Shown piece by piece: positions 33,442-42,100 of a stretch of DNA of 43,604 nucleotides. The notes under the pieces were generated by a model. It had not been told where the DNA came from. It was given only the letters and a program-made list of their open reading frames with translations, and made no database searches. The position numbers and the translations under genes were made by a program. The stretch's first letter is position 1. Each line of letters starts with the position of its first letter. The stretch is taken from assembly GCF_009696175.1 (NCBI RefSeq), contig NZ_VUMM01000014.1, positions 1-43,604 on the forward strand, in the 5' to 3' direction. The DNA is from Floccifex porci. GTDB taxonomy: Bacteria; Bacillota_I; Bacilli_A; Erysipelotrichales; Erysipelotrichaceae.

Positions 33442-33454
33442 TTACTTATGCTTT
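33433..33454. terminator. Hairpin containing both stop codons of convergent genes
   Basis: aaagcataa (33433-33441) pairs with ttatgcttt (33446-33454) around ttac. The two stop codons face each other with no base between (TAA at 33439-33441, its counterpart at 33442-33444). The minus-strand side has a short T tail. Confidence 0.55.
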
Positions 33455-34284
33455 AACATGATATAAAGTATTTCAGAAGTGGAATTGAGTCTTGCTTTTA
33501 TATGAGAACAGCCTGTACCCATTGAAATGATATAGGGGAAAGATAATTTTTCCAATTTTGTTCGATTAATGGTTTTGGCTCCTTCCACTTCTTTGTATCC
33601 TCCTAGTATAGGGTATGTAACCTGTGTTCCATGAGAATGACCAGCTATGGCATAATTCACAAAGGAATTGGATAATTGATTAAATAAATCGGGCTGATGA
33701 GCAATGAGTAAAGTATATTGCTCAAGGCTCGAATTTTTCATTATATAGTCGGTATTGGATAAAAGACCCATCAGCTGAATTCCATTGGAAGATTGCTTTG
33801 TCAATTTGGTATAGGAATCGGATAAGACTTCTACCTGGGACTGAGAATAGATACGATTGACTTCGCTGGTCCTTGTATCCGATTCTAAATCTTTTTCTCC
33901 TAAAACCGCAAATTTACCTAGAGGGGATTCAATTTCATTAAAAAGAGAAACAAGAAAATTAATTTCTTCTTCAGTAATCGGATATGCATTTTCAATCAGA
34001 TCGCCTCCAAAAATAAGCAGATCGGGATTAAGATTCTTTATTTTCTCAAATATTTTTTTACATTCTTTTTCATTCTGAAGCTCACCAAACTGCAGATCGG
34101 TAAAATAAGCAATGGTTACATCATTCATGTCGGATGGAATCTTTTCATCTTTCAGTGTGATGTAATTGACTTCTAAGCGATATGGATTGACTTTAAATGC
34201 TCGATAAATTGTGATATTTAAACTGATAGAAATGACAGTTAATATAGCTATGACCAGAATCAATTGTTTTCGATAGCGATTCAT
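33442..34284 (-). CDS. Membrane-anchored metallophosphoesterase with altered metal motifs
   Basis: The 280-residue protein has an N-terminal transmembrane anchor (about 8-28) and a calcineurin-like phosphoesterase domain facing outward, as in the YkuE group. Motifs run FTDLQFG (65 is Gln where His is usual), FGGDLIEN (Asp95), LGEKDLES (130-131 Glu-Lys where Asn-His is usual), LLIAHQPDL (His196) and AGHSHG (His216, His218). Three of the expected metal or catalytic residues are therefore changed, so the metal site is unusual or the protein is not a standard enzyme. ATG 34284 has aaggagg four to five bases upstream. It stands as a single gene before RNase J. Confidence 0.85.
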   Translation of the reverse strand: MNRYRKQLILVIAILTVISISLNITIYRAFKVNPYRLEVNYITLKDEKIPSDMNDVTIAYFTDLQFGELQNEKECKKIFEKIKNLNPDLLIFGGDLIENAYPITEEEINFLVSLFNEIESPLGKFAVLGEKDLESDTRTSEVNRIYSQSQVEVLSDSYTKLTKQSSNGIQLMGLLSNTDYIMKNSSLEQYTLLIAHQPDLFNQLSNSFVNYAIAGHSHGTQVTYPILGGYKEVEGAKTINRTKLEKLSFPYIISMGTGCSHIKARLNSTSEILYIMLKHK

Positions 34285-34323
34285 GAGTCCTCCTTAGTGT
34301 GATTGTATCATAAAAGAAAAATA

Positions 34324-34350
34324 TAAAAAAAACAACCCAAATGGGTTGTT
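34324..34350 (-). terminator. Terminator of the def-rnj transcript
   Basis: aacaaccca (34331-34339) pairs with tgggttgtt (34342-34350); on the minus strand seven T follow. The stem includes part of the RNase J stop codon. Confidence 0.9.
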
Positions 34351-36133
34351 ATGCGTTTTCAAAACGTTTTTTACGGTAATTTTTTCTTTGAGCTGCCAAT
34401 TCTTCCATTGTCTGTTTTGAATTAATAATGACGGGAATTACAATTGGATTTCTATGTGTTTTCTGATATAAGAAAGGTTCTAATGTTGAACGAACACAGT
34501 TTTTGATTTCCGAAAAAGTGATTTTTTCTTTCATTTTTTCCTGTAAAGAATTATATACAATATATTCTGCTTCTTTTATCAGACTTTGAGAATCTTTAAT
34601 AAATACAAATCCACGGGATACAATAACAGGTTTCATTAAGATTTTATTAACTTTAGAATCAATCGCAATTACAACGGCTACCAGCCCATTGTCTGCTAAA
34701 ATGCGACGATCTTTTAAGACGGCTGTAAACAATCCGGAAATATCATTTCCATCTACATATATATCGTCTCCCTGATATCTCCAGTTGCTTTGGATGACTT
34801 CGTGATTTCTTAAAATCAATATATCTCCATTGGCACAAACAAATATGCTTTCTTCAGGCATGCCCAATTCCATAGCGGTTCTTTTATGAAGCATCAGCAT
34901 CTTGAATTCACCATGAATTGGCATAAAATAACGAGGGCGAATCAGATGAAGCATTAATTTCTGTTCTTCTCTTGAAGCGTGTCCTGTTGTATGCAGATTG
35001 TTTAATACGGATTTTGTCAGCACAGTAGCCCCAGATCTGAATAATTTGTCAATGACTTTATTAACGCTAGATGCATTTCCTGGAATTGGATTGCTTGAAA
35101 ATATGATCGTATCACCAGGTTTTAAATGAATGAAACGATGAGTGCCATTGGCAATTCGGGATAAAGCGGCTAAAGGTTCACCCTGTGAGCCAGTGCATAT
35201 AATACATATTTTATCATCAGGAGTATAGGCTAGATCTTCAGGGGATAATAAGTCGCTGTTTTTAATATGAATCGTCCCCATTTTTCTTCCAATATCCACA
35301 ATATTTTCCATACTGCGTCCAAATACGATGACTTTTCGTTTACACTTTATCGCAGCTTCAATAATTTGAGCAACGCGATGTACATTGCTGGCAAAAGTCG
35401 CAACGATCAGTCTTTGTTTTGTTTTTCGGAAAATATCGTTGATTTCATTGGCAACTTTTGTTTCAGAAATCGAAAAATCTTCAATGGCTGAATTGGTAGA
35501 GTCCGATAACAGTAAATCGGGATTGATGGCTCCAATATAAGCCATTTTCTGATAATCTGCATTGGTTCCTACTGGAGTTAAATCAAATTTAAAATCTCCT
35601 GTATGAACAATGGATCCATTTGGTGTAGTAATTAAAACACCTAAAGAATCTGGAATAGAGTGAATGGTATTAAAAAATCCCAATGAAAAATATTTTGTTT
35701 TGATGCTGGAATTTTCATCAATTTCAATCACTTTTGTATTTTCCAAACCTTTATATTCACTTAACTTTTTATGAATCAGAGCTTTGGCAAAACGAGGTGC
35801 ATAAATCGCATCTATTTTTACCTGCTGAAGTAAAAAAGGAATTCCCCCAATATGATCTTCATGACCATGGGTAATGACTAAAAATTTTCTTTTTTTATTC
35901 ATGCGGATCAGATGATGATAATCAGGAATAACATAATCCACCCCAAGTAAATCATCGCCTGGAAATAATACTCCACAATCAATGATACAGATTTCATTTT
36001 CATGTTCAAAACAATACATGTTTTTTCCTACTTCACCCAATCCACCTAATGCATATATCAATGTATCATTTTTTTGAGTGATATTATTGGCTGGTAAATT
36101 TTTCTTTGTTTGCCCATTTGATTTTTGTGGCAT
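34349..36133 (-). CDS. rnj: Ribonuclease J
   Basis: The 594-residue metallo-beta-lactamase/beta-CASP enzyme degrades and matures RNA from the 5' end and also cuts internally. The zinc motif THGHEDHIGG (His89, His91, Asp93, His94) is intact, followed by VHTGDFKFD, the beta-CASP blocks SDSTNSA, VATFASNVHR and ICTGSQGEPLAAL, and the HTTGHASREEQ and PIHGEFKML motifs. A short Lys-rich N-terminal extension (about 24 residues) precedes the enzyme. ATG 36133 has agaggt upstream. It follows peptide deformylase by 39 bases on the same strand and is probably transcribed with it. Whether it is RnjA or RnjB type cannot be settled here. Confidence 0.95.
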   Translation of the reverse strand: MPQKSNGQTKKNLPANNITQKNDTLIYALGGLGEVGKNMYCFEHENEICIIDCGVLFPGDDLLGVDYVIPDYHHLIRMNKKRKFLVITHGHEDHIGGIPFLLQQVKIDAIYAPRFAKALIHKKLSEYKGLENTKVIEIDENSSIKTKYFSLGFFNTIHSIPDSLGVLITTPNGSIVHTGDFKFDLTPVGTNADYQKMAYIGAINPDLLLSDSTNSAIEDFSISETKVANEINDIFRKTKQRLIVATFASNVHRVAQIIEAAIKCKRKVIVFGRSMENIVDIGRKMGTIHIKNSDLLSPEDLAYTPDDKICIICTGSQGEPLAALSRIANGTHRFIHLKPGDTIIFSSNPIPGNASSVNKVIDKLFRSGATVLTKSVLNNLHTTGHASREEQKLMLHLIRPRYFMPIHGEFKMLMLHKRTAMELGMPEESIFVCANGDILILRNHEVIQSNWRYQGDDIYVDGNDISGLFTAVLKDRRILADNGLVAVVIAIDSKVNKILMKPVIVSRGFVFIKDSQSLIKEAEYIVYNSLQEKMKEKITFSEIKNCVRSTLEPFLYQKTHRNPIVIPVIINSKQTMEELAAQRKNYRKKRFENA

Positions 36134-36172
36134 ATATACCTCTTTTCTAATAAACAGAATAAAAGACAGAAA

Positions 36173-36724
36173 TTATATAACTTCTGCCTCTGCATCTTCT
36201 TTCCATGGATTATTTTTATCGATTCGATCGTAGAATAATATGCCAGATAAATGGTCAATTTCATGTTGTAGAGCAATTGCGAAATAACCTTCTGCACTGA
36301 TCACAACATTTTTATCCTGGATTAAATCGTAGCCACGTACTTTAATACGTGCATGTCGAAAAACATGTCCTGGATGCTCATCCTTAACGGATAAACAACC
36401 TTCTCCTGAATCCAGATATCCCACCTGCGTGGATTCTGATATTATTTTTGGATTGGCTAATGCCACTTCGTCTACACCATCTTCATAAGGAATGACCACG
36501 GCTATTAATTGTTTGGGGATTCCTAATTGGATGGCTGCAATTCCAACGGCTGGCTGTAAGCCTTCTTTTTGAGCAATTTCTGGATCCTGAGAATCTCTGA
36601 CATAAGTTAACATGCTGGACAGCAGTTCTTTGTCTTCATCATTCAATGGTAATGAAACCAATTCGCTTTTTTGTCGAATTCTGGGATCACTATCCAAAAT
36701 TATATTACTGCTATTAATTTTCAT
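36173..36724 (-). CDS. def: Peptide deformylase
   Basis: The 183-residue enzyme removes the formyl group from new proteins at the ribosome exit. All three motifs are present: GIAAIQLG (about 61-68), EGCLSV with the metal-binding Cys110, and QHEIDHL with His154, Glu155 and His158. Insertions between the motifs fit the type 2 deformylases of Gram-positive bacteria. ATG 36724 has a gagg site nine bases upstream. It leads a two-gene unit with RNase J and is divergent from the SEDS gene. Confidence 0.96.
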   Translation of the reverse strand: MKINSSNIILDSDPRIRQKSELVSLPLNDEDKELLSSMLTYVRDSQDPEIAQKEGLQPAVGIAAIQLGIPKQLIAVVIPYEDGVDEVALANPKIISESTQVGYLDSGEGCLSVKDEHPGHVFRHARIKVRGYDLIQDKNVVISAEGYFAIALQHEIDHLSGILFYDRIDKNNPWKEDAEAEVI

Positions 36725-36806
36725 AGTTTTTTCCCTCGTGAATATAATATATGTTTTTTGTGAATTTTACAAGTCATTCGTTTTATGTGTTTCTTATTAT
36801 GAAATA

Positions 36807-36815
36807 TGATAGAAT
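36807..36815 (+). promoter_or_regulatory. Extended -10 placed for a leaderless SEDS-coaD-rnc-polC message
   Basis: TGaTAGAAT at 36807-36815 ends six bases before ATG 36822. No -35 box and no ribosome site are seen. Transcription should begin at the start codon. Confidence 0.5.
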
Positions 36816-36821
36816 AAGAAC

Positions 36822-38030
36822 ATGACGAAAAAGAAAGAGAACAAACCATTTAAAATTTCTTTATCCCTGAAAAGAAACAGCGATTCAATCATTAATCTGG
36901 TTGTATTTTTACTGATCTGTTTTGGAAGTACTATGATCGTATCGACCAATGTTGGACAGACAACCACCAATTCTATGGTTGTACTGAATACCTTTGTACG
37001 ACAGATTATATATGTTGGACTGTCTTATTTATGTATGTACCTGATCAATCGTTTCTTTTCGTTAGAACGATATGGCATGTTTAAATTTATTATATTACCT
37101 GCAGCTGCATTCGCTTTAGGGATCACACAGTTTTTTGCGGAATCTGGAGGATCTAAATCCTGGATTCGTATTGGAGGCTTTTCGATCCAGCCTGCGGAAT
37201 TTGTTAAGCCATTAGTGGCAGTAATGATTGCGTATGCAGTTTTTTCTGTTAAAAACAGACCTAAAAAGCTGAAAAATTTCAAATCTTTATATGGAAAAAC
37301 AATTGCCTGGATCTTTGTTTTCCTTTTAGAAATTTTATTTCAGAAAGATATTGGTACATTAACAATTGTTTTTATGATTTCATTTGTTTGTCTTCTTACC
37401 GTTGACTTTCCATCGATTCGAAAGACAACGCGAAATTTAAAGCGATTGTTTTTTGCTGGAGTAATGATTATACTGATTTTTTTCTGTTTTACGGATATTG
37501 GAACCAATATTATTGCACAGACTCCATTCAGTCATATCGCAACACGATTCCGTAATATGAAAAATCCTTATGACGATGTATATCAGGAAGGCTATCAACC
37601 AGCCAATGCGTTATATGGAATCGCAAACTCGGAAATAATTGGACAGGGAATCGGAAATTCAATGCGAAAGTATGGATATCTGACGCAGGCAGATAACGAT
37701 TATATTTTTGCGGTAATGATCGAAGAAACAGGAATTTTTGGTTTATTTATTTTAGTTATATTATATGGAATATTATTTTTTAAATTGTTTTATTATGCTT
37801 TTAAAACAAACAATCTGGCTTATAAAGTCATTCTTACAGGAAATGCGACCTATTTATTTATGCACTTCTTTTTAAATGTAGGAGGAGTTACGTGTCTGAT
37901 TCCTATGACAGGAGTACCTTTGCTCTTTATAAGCAGTGGAGGATCGGCTTTAATGGCCATTTGTATCATGATAGGAATATCTCAGAATTGTATAAGTGAT
38001 ATTCGAAACAATGAGTTAAAGAAAGGATGA
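36822..38030 (+). CDS. SEDS family peptidoglycan polymerase (FtsW/RodA type)
   Basis: The 402-residue integral membrane protein polymerises peptidoglycan from lipid II together with a class B PBP. Around ten transmembrane segments are seen. Family blocks include GGSKSWIRIGGFSIQPAEFV with the essential loop and KPLVAVMIAYAV, then FQKDIGTLTIVF with the catalytic-type Asp, YQPANALYGIANSEIIGQGI, DNDYIFAVMIEETGIFG and MTGVPLLFISSGGSALMA near the end. FtsW and RodA cannot be separated safely. No ribosome site is seen; a -10 element six bases upstream suggests a leaderless start. It opens a likely operon with coaD, rnc and polC. Confidence 0.93.
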   Translation: MTKKKENKPFKISLSLKRNSDSIINLVVFLLICFGSTMIVSTNVGQTTTNSMVVLNTFVRQIIYVGLSYLCMYLINRFFSLERYGMFKFIILPAAAFALGITQFFAESGGSKSWIRIGGFSIQPAEFVKPLVAVMIAYAVFSVKNRPKKLKNFKSLYGKTIAWIFVFLLEILFQKDIGTLTIVFMISFVCLLTVDFPSIRKTTRNLKRLFFAGVMIILIFFCFTDIGTNIIAQTPFSHIATRFRNMKNPYDDVYQEGYQPANALYGIANSEIIGQGIGNSMRKYGYLTQADNDYIFAVMIEETGIFGLFILVILYGILFFKLFYYAFKTNNLAYKVILTGNATYLFMHFFLNVGGVTCLIPMTGVPLLFISSGGSALMAICIMIGISQNCISDIRNNELKKG

Positions 38031-38035
38031 TGTCT

Positions 38036-38503
38036 ATGACAATTGCTGCATTTTGTGGAAGCTTTGATCCCATCACAAAAGGACATCTGGATATTATTGA
38101 AAGAGCCAGTCGGATGTTTGAAGAAGTCTATGTTTTTATTTCAATCAATTCTGGTAAAACCAGTTCATTTAGTTTAGAACAAAGAATGAACTGGATAAAA
38201 CAGTCATGTCAGCATTTATCCAATGTACATTGTCGGATACAGAATGGATTGAGTGTAGAAGCCTGTAAAAGTGTCAATGCAACGGTTTTAATTCGAGGTT
38301 TAAGAAATACACTGGATTTTGAATATGAAAAGAATATCGCTGCTATGAACACATTACTGGATCCTTGCATTGAAACCATCAATTTATTCACAAAAGATGA
38401 ATATGCGAACTGTTCAAGTTCAAATGTCAAAGAATTATTAAAATATCATCAGGACATATCCCGTTTAGTTCCTGAATGTGTATTAAAGGAGATAGAGAAA
38501 TGA
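38036..38503 (+). CDS. coaD: Phosphopantetheine adenylyltransferase
   Basis: The 155-residue enzyme transfers AMP from ATP to 4'-phosphopantetheine, the fourth step of coenzyme A synthesis. It has the nucleotidyltransferase start MTIAAFCGSFDPITKGHLDI (His17 in TKGH), LIRGLRNTLDFEYE, and the C-terminal NCSSSNVKELLKYHQDIS. I start at ATG 38036, nine bases after aaagg; two earlier ATG codons (38027, 38030) lie on or beside that site. It begins five bases after the SEDS gene and overlaps the rnc start by four bases, so it is translationally linked. Confidence 0.95.
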   Translation: MTIAAFCGSFDPITKGHLDIIERASRMFEEVYVFISINSGKTSSFSLEQRMNWIKQSCQHLSNVHCRIQNGLSVEACKSVNATVLIRGLRNTLDFEYEKNIAAMNTLLDPCIETINLFTKDEYANCSSSNVKELLKYHQDISRLVPECVLKEIEK

Positions 38504-39183
38504 AATCATTTTTAGAATGGATGGATAAAAATGGCTATCCGCATACAAACGATAAATTATATATAGAAGCCTGTACTCATTCTTCCTATGCCAATGAACA
38601 TCATAATCAGGGAAGTGACAATGAAAGACTGGAATTTATGGGTGATGCCGTTTTACAGATCTGGAGTGCTTATCAGCTGTTTCAGATGAAACCAAAAATG
38701 AAAGAAGGACAGATGACCACTTTAAGAGCACAGACCGTATGTGAAGCCACGCTTGCCAAGTTGAATAAACAATTAGGATGGTATCAGTATCTTCGTTTAG
38801 GAATTGGCGAAGAAAAAACAGGAGGACGGATGCGGATCAGTTTACTGGCGGACCAGTTTGAAGCCTGTATTGGGGCCATTTATATTGATCAGGGATATGA
38901 ACTGGTGGATCGTATTTTACTTCAGTATATGAAACCATTGATTGGAACGGTAAAAGATGAAGATGTAACGGATTATAAAACACATCTTCAGGAAGTGATT
39001 CAGGCAGACAGTCGAAAAACCATTCAATATCGTTTACTGGAAGAAACAGGACCAAGCAATGCGCCTACCTTTACTATGGGAGTGTATCTGGATGATATAT
39101 TGCTGGGAACTGGAAAAAGTACGACAAAGAAAAAGGCGGAGCAGAAAGCAGCCAAAAATGCTTTTGAGAAAATGGCGAAATAG
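38500..39183 (+). CDS. rnc: Ribonuclease III
   Basis: The 227-residue enzyme cuts double-stranded RNA, including ribosomal RNA precursors. The signature NERLEFMGDAVLQIW (Glu45, Asp49) and the second metal pair in DQFEACIGAIYID (Asp118, Glu121) are intact. A double-stranded RNA-binding domain fills about 154-227 (DYKTHLQEVIQ through KKKAEQKAAKNAFEKM). ATG 38500 overlaps the coaD stop (ATGA), with aaggag eight bases before; a frame-open ATG at 38476 is inside coaD and less likely. polC follows 12 bases after its stop. In many relatives rnc is followed by smc instead. Confidence 0.96.
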   Translation: MKSFLEWMDKNGYPHTNDKLYIEACTHSSYANEHHNQGSDNERLEFMGDAVLQIWSAYQLFQMKPKMKEGQMTTLRAQTVCEATLAKLNKQLGWYQYLRLGIGEEKTGGRMRISLLADQFEACIGAIYIDQGYELVDRILLQYMKPLIGTVKDEDVTDYKTHLQEVIQADSRKTIQYRLLEETGPSNAPTFTMGVYLDDILLGTGKSTTKKKAEQKAAKNAFEKMAK

Positions 39184-39195
39184 AAAGGAATGTGT

Positions 39196-42100
39196 ATGAG
39201 TGTATGGAAAATATTAAGTTCCGTTCTGAATCCAGAACTGGAGAGCTATCTTAAAAATGCTTCTTTTGTTGAAAATCCGAAATACCATTCCATTAAAAGA
39301 ACATTAGATTTGAAAATAAATACAGATAATGTGCTTCCTTTTGATATTTATGAACAGATCGTTCATCAATTAAAAGTTCACTTTCAGGTTCATGTAAATG
39401 TATATATTCAGGCCAGGAAGACCTCTGTGTCGGTTGATGAACTGTATTTATATGTAGAAAAAATTATCGAAAAGAATGCTTCTTTACGTTGTTTTCGTTT
39501 TTTACATCCATATATGGAAAATGAAACAGTATGTTTTTCCACAAAAGATGATAGTCGATTAATCGATTTAAATAAAGGACTTCCTCAATTACAGGAAGAA
39601 TGTAAAGCGTTTGGTATTCACATGGATATGAAATGCATGCTGGTTTTTGATGATGATGAAATTGAAACAAATGTGATTGAAATTCCAGAGAAACCAAAAG
39701 AAGAAAAGAGAACGTATGCCAGAGAAGCAAAAGTTGAATGTAAAATTTGTGAACTTCAAGTGGGAATGAAGAATATTGTATTTGAAGGTCATGTATTTTC
39801 ATTGGAAAATAAAGTCTTAAAAAGTAAAAAAACACTTCAGCAGCTTTATATCAGTGATTATGAAGATGCCATTATTGCCAAACGTTTTGAATCCGCTCGT
39901 TTACCTTTAGAAGAGCTTGAATCGATAAAGAATGGACAGACGGTTCGTATTACAGGGGATGTAATCTACGATACATTTTTAAAATGTGATACGGTAATGA
40001 TCAATAAGCTGGAAACCATTTCAGAATCAAAACGAATGGATACAGCTATGGAAAAAAGAACGGAATGGCATGTTCATTCTACATTTTCGGAAATGGATGG
40101 AGTGTGTGCCATTGAAGAATATATACAGACTGCCTATGACTGGGGAATGGATGCCATTGGAATTTGCGATCATCAGGTCGTGCAGGCTTTTCCAATGGCA
40201 CAGCATAAAATAGAAGCTTTAAATAAGAAAAATCCCAATAAACCATTCAAAATGTTGTATGGCTGTGAAATGCTGATGGTCGATCCAGAATATAAAATCG
40301 TTTACAACAATAATCATACTCGATTAGAAGATGCGACTTTTGTGGTATTTGACCTGGAAACAACCGGATTGTCACAAAGACTGGATAAGGTCATCGAATT
40401 TGGTGCCGTTAAGATGAAACACAGGGAAGTTTTAGAAACCAAACAGGTTTTTATTAATCCTGAAAGAAAAATTCCTGCCAGCATTTCCAGTTTGACAAAT
40501 ATCCGTCAAAGTGATGTGGATCAGGCCAAAACCATTGATCAGGTCTTACCTGAACTTTTAGATTTTATAAAAGACAGTATTCTTGTAGCACATAATGCAA
40601 CCTTTGATGTTGGTTTTATGAATGCGGCCTGTAAAGCATGTGGATATAAAACATTAACCAATCCTGTAATAGATACGCTTCCATTAGCTTATTCTTTACT
40701 GGATACCAAACGATACAATTTAGGAAGTGTATGTCGTCATTATGGAGTGGGATATGATGGAGAAGGGGCTCACAGAGCGGATTATGATGCACGTGTATTG
40801 TCTCAGGTTTTATGTCATATGATGAATGATGTTGGCAGTGATGCAACCTTAGATACACTTCAGAGTCTGCAGAAAGAAGATAGTTTTAAAAAAGTAAGAC
40901 CTTCCCATGTAACGGTTTACGCGAAAAATAAAGAGGGATTAAAAGAATTATTTGAATTGATCACGTTATCACATACGAAATATCTTGCATATAGTTCAAG
41001 CAGTTCAGAACCTCGTATTATTCGTAGTGAAATTGAAGAAAAATATAAAAATGGAAATTTATTGATTGGATCTTCCTGTCAGAATGGAGAAATCTTTGAA
41101 CTGGCTCATACCAGAAGTGAAGAAGAATTAAAAGAGGCTATGAAATTTTATGATTTTATAGAAATTCAGCCATTGGCCTGCTATAAAAATTTACTGGATC
41201 GTAATTCCATAAACAGTATTCAGGATTTGAAACAGATCTTATTGTTTATCATTGATGCTGCAAAAGAAATGGATAAAAAAGTCATTGCATCCAGTGATGC
41301 CCACTATGTTCATCCATATCAGAAACGAGTTCGTGATGTCTATATTAATGCCAAAGCAATTGGAAATTCCAGACATCCTTTATATATTTATAATGATACA
41401 AAGAGAAAAGCAACTTCTTCACCTGATCAGCATCTGTTAACAACCAATGAAATGCTGGATGCCTTTGATTGGCTGGATAATGATCTGGCTTATGAAATTG
41501 TGATTCTCAATCCAAACAGACTAAAAGAATTGACAGAGCCTATCTTTCCAATCAAAGATAAATTATATCCTCCTGATATTGAAGGATCGGATCAGAAATT
41601 AAGAGATATCTGTTATGAAACTGCACATAAAGTATATGGAAAAGACCTGCCTGAAATTGTTGAAGCTCGATTAAAAAGAGAATTGGATAGTATTATTGGA
41701 CATGGATATTATGTGGTGTATTATATTTCTCATCTTCTTGTGAAAAAAAGTAATGATGATGGATATTTAGTAGGATCCCGTGGATCGGTAGGATCCAGTT
41801 TTGTAGCAACGATGTCTGGAATTACAGAAGTAAATCCATTAAAACCACATTATGTATGTAAAAAATGCCAGTATCATGAATTTTATGAGGATGAAGTTGG
41901 AAAATCTGGATTTGATTTACCAGATAAGATTTGTCCTGTCTGTGGTTCTGTCATGAGAGGGGATGGCCAGGATATTCCATTTGAAACATTCTTAGGATTT
42001 GAAGGCGATAAAGTTCCAGATATTGATTTGAACTTTTCAGGAGATTATCAGCCCAAAGCACATGCCTATACCAAAGAAGTATTTGGAGAAGATCACGTAT

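Noticed and set aside
39464-39835. A 123-residue antisense open frame in polC
   Set aside because: Codon shadow of polC; composition rich in Phe, His and Tyr with no start signal.
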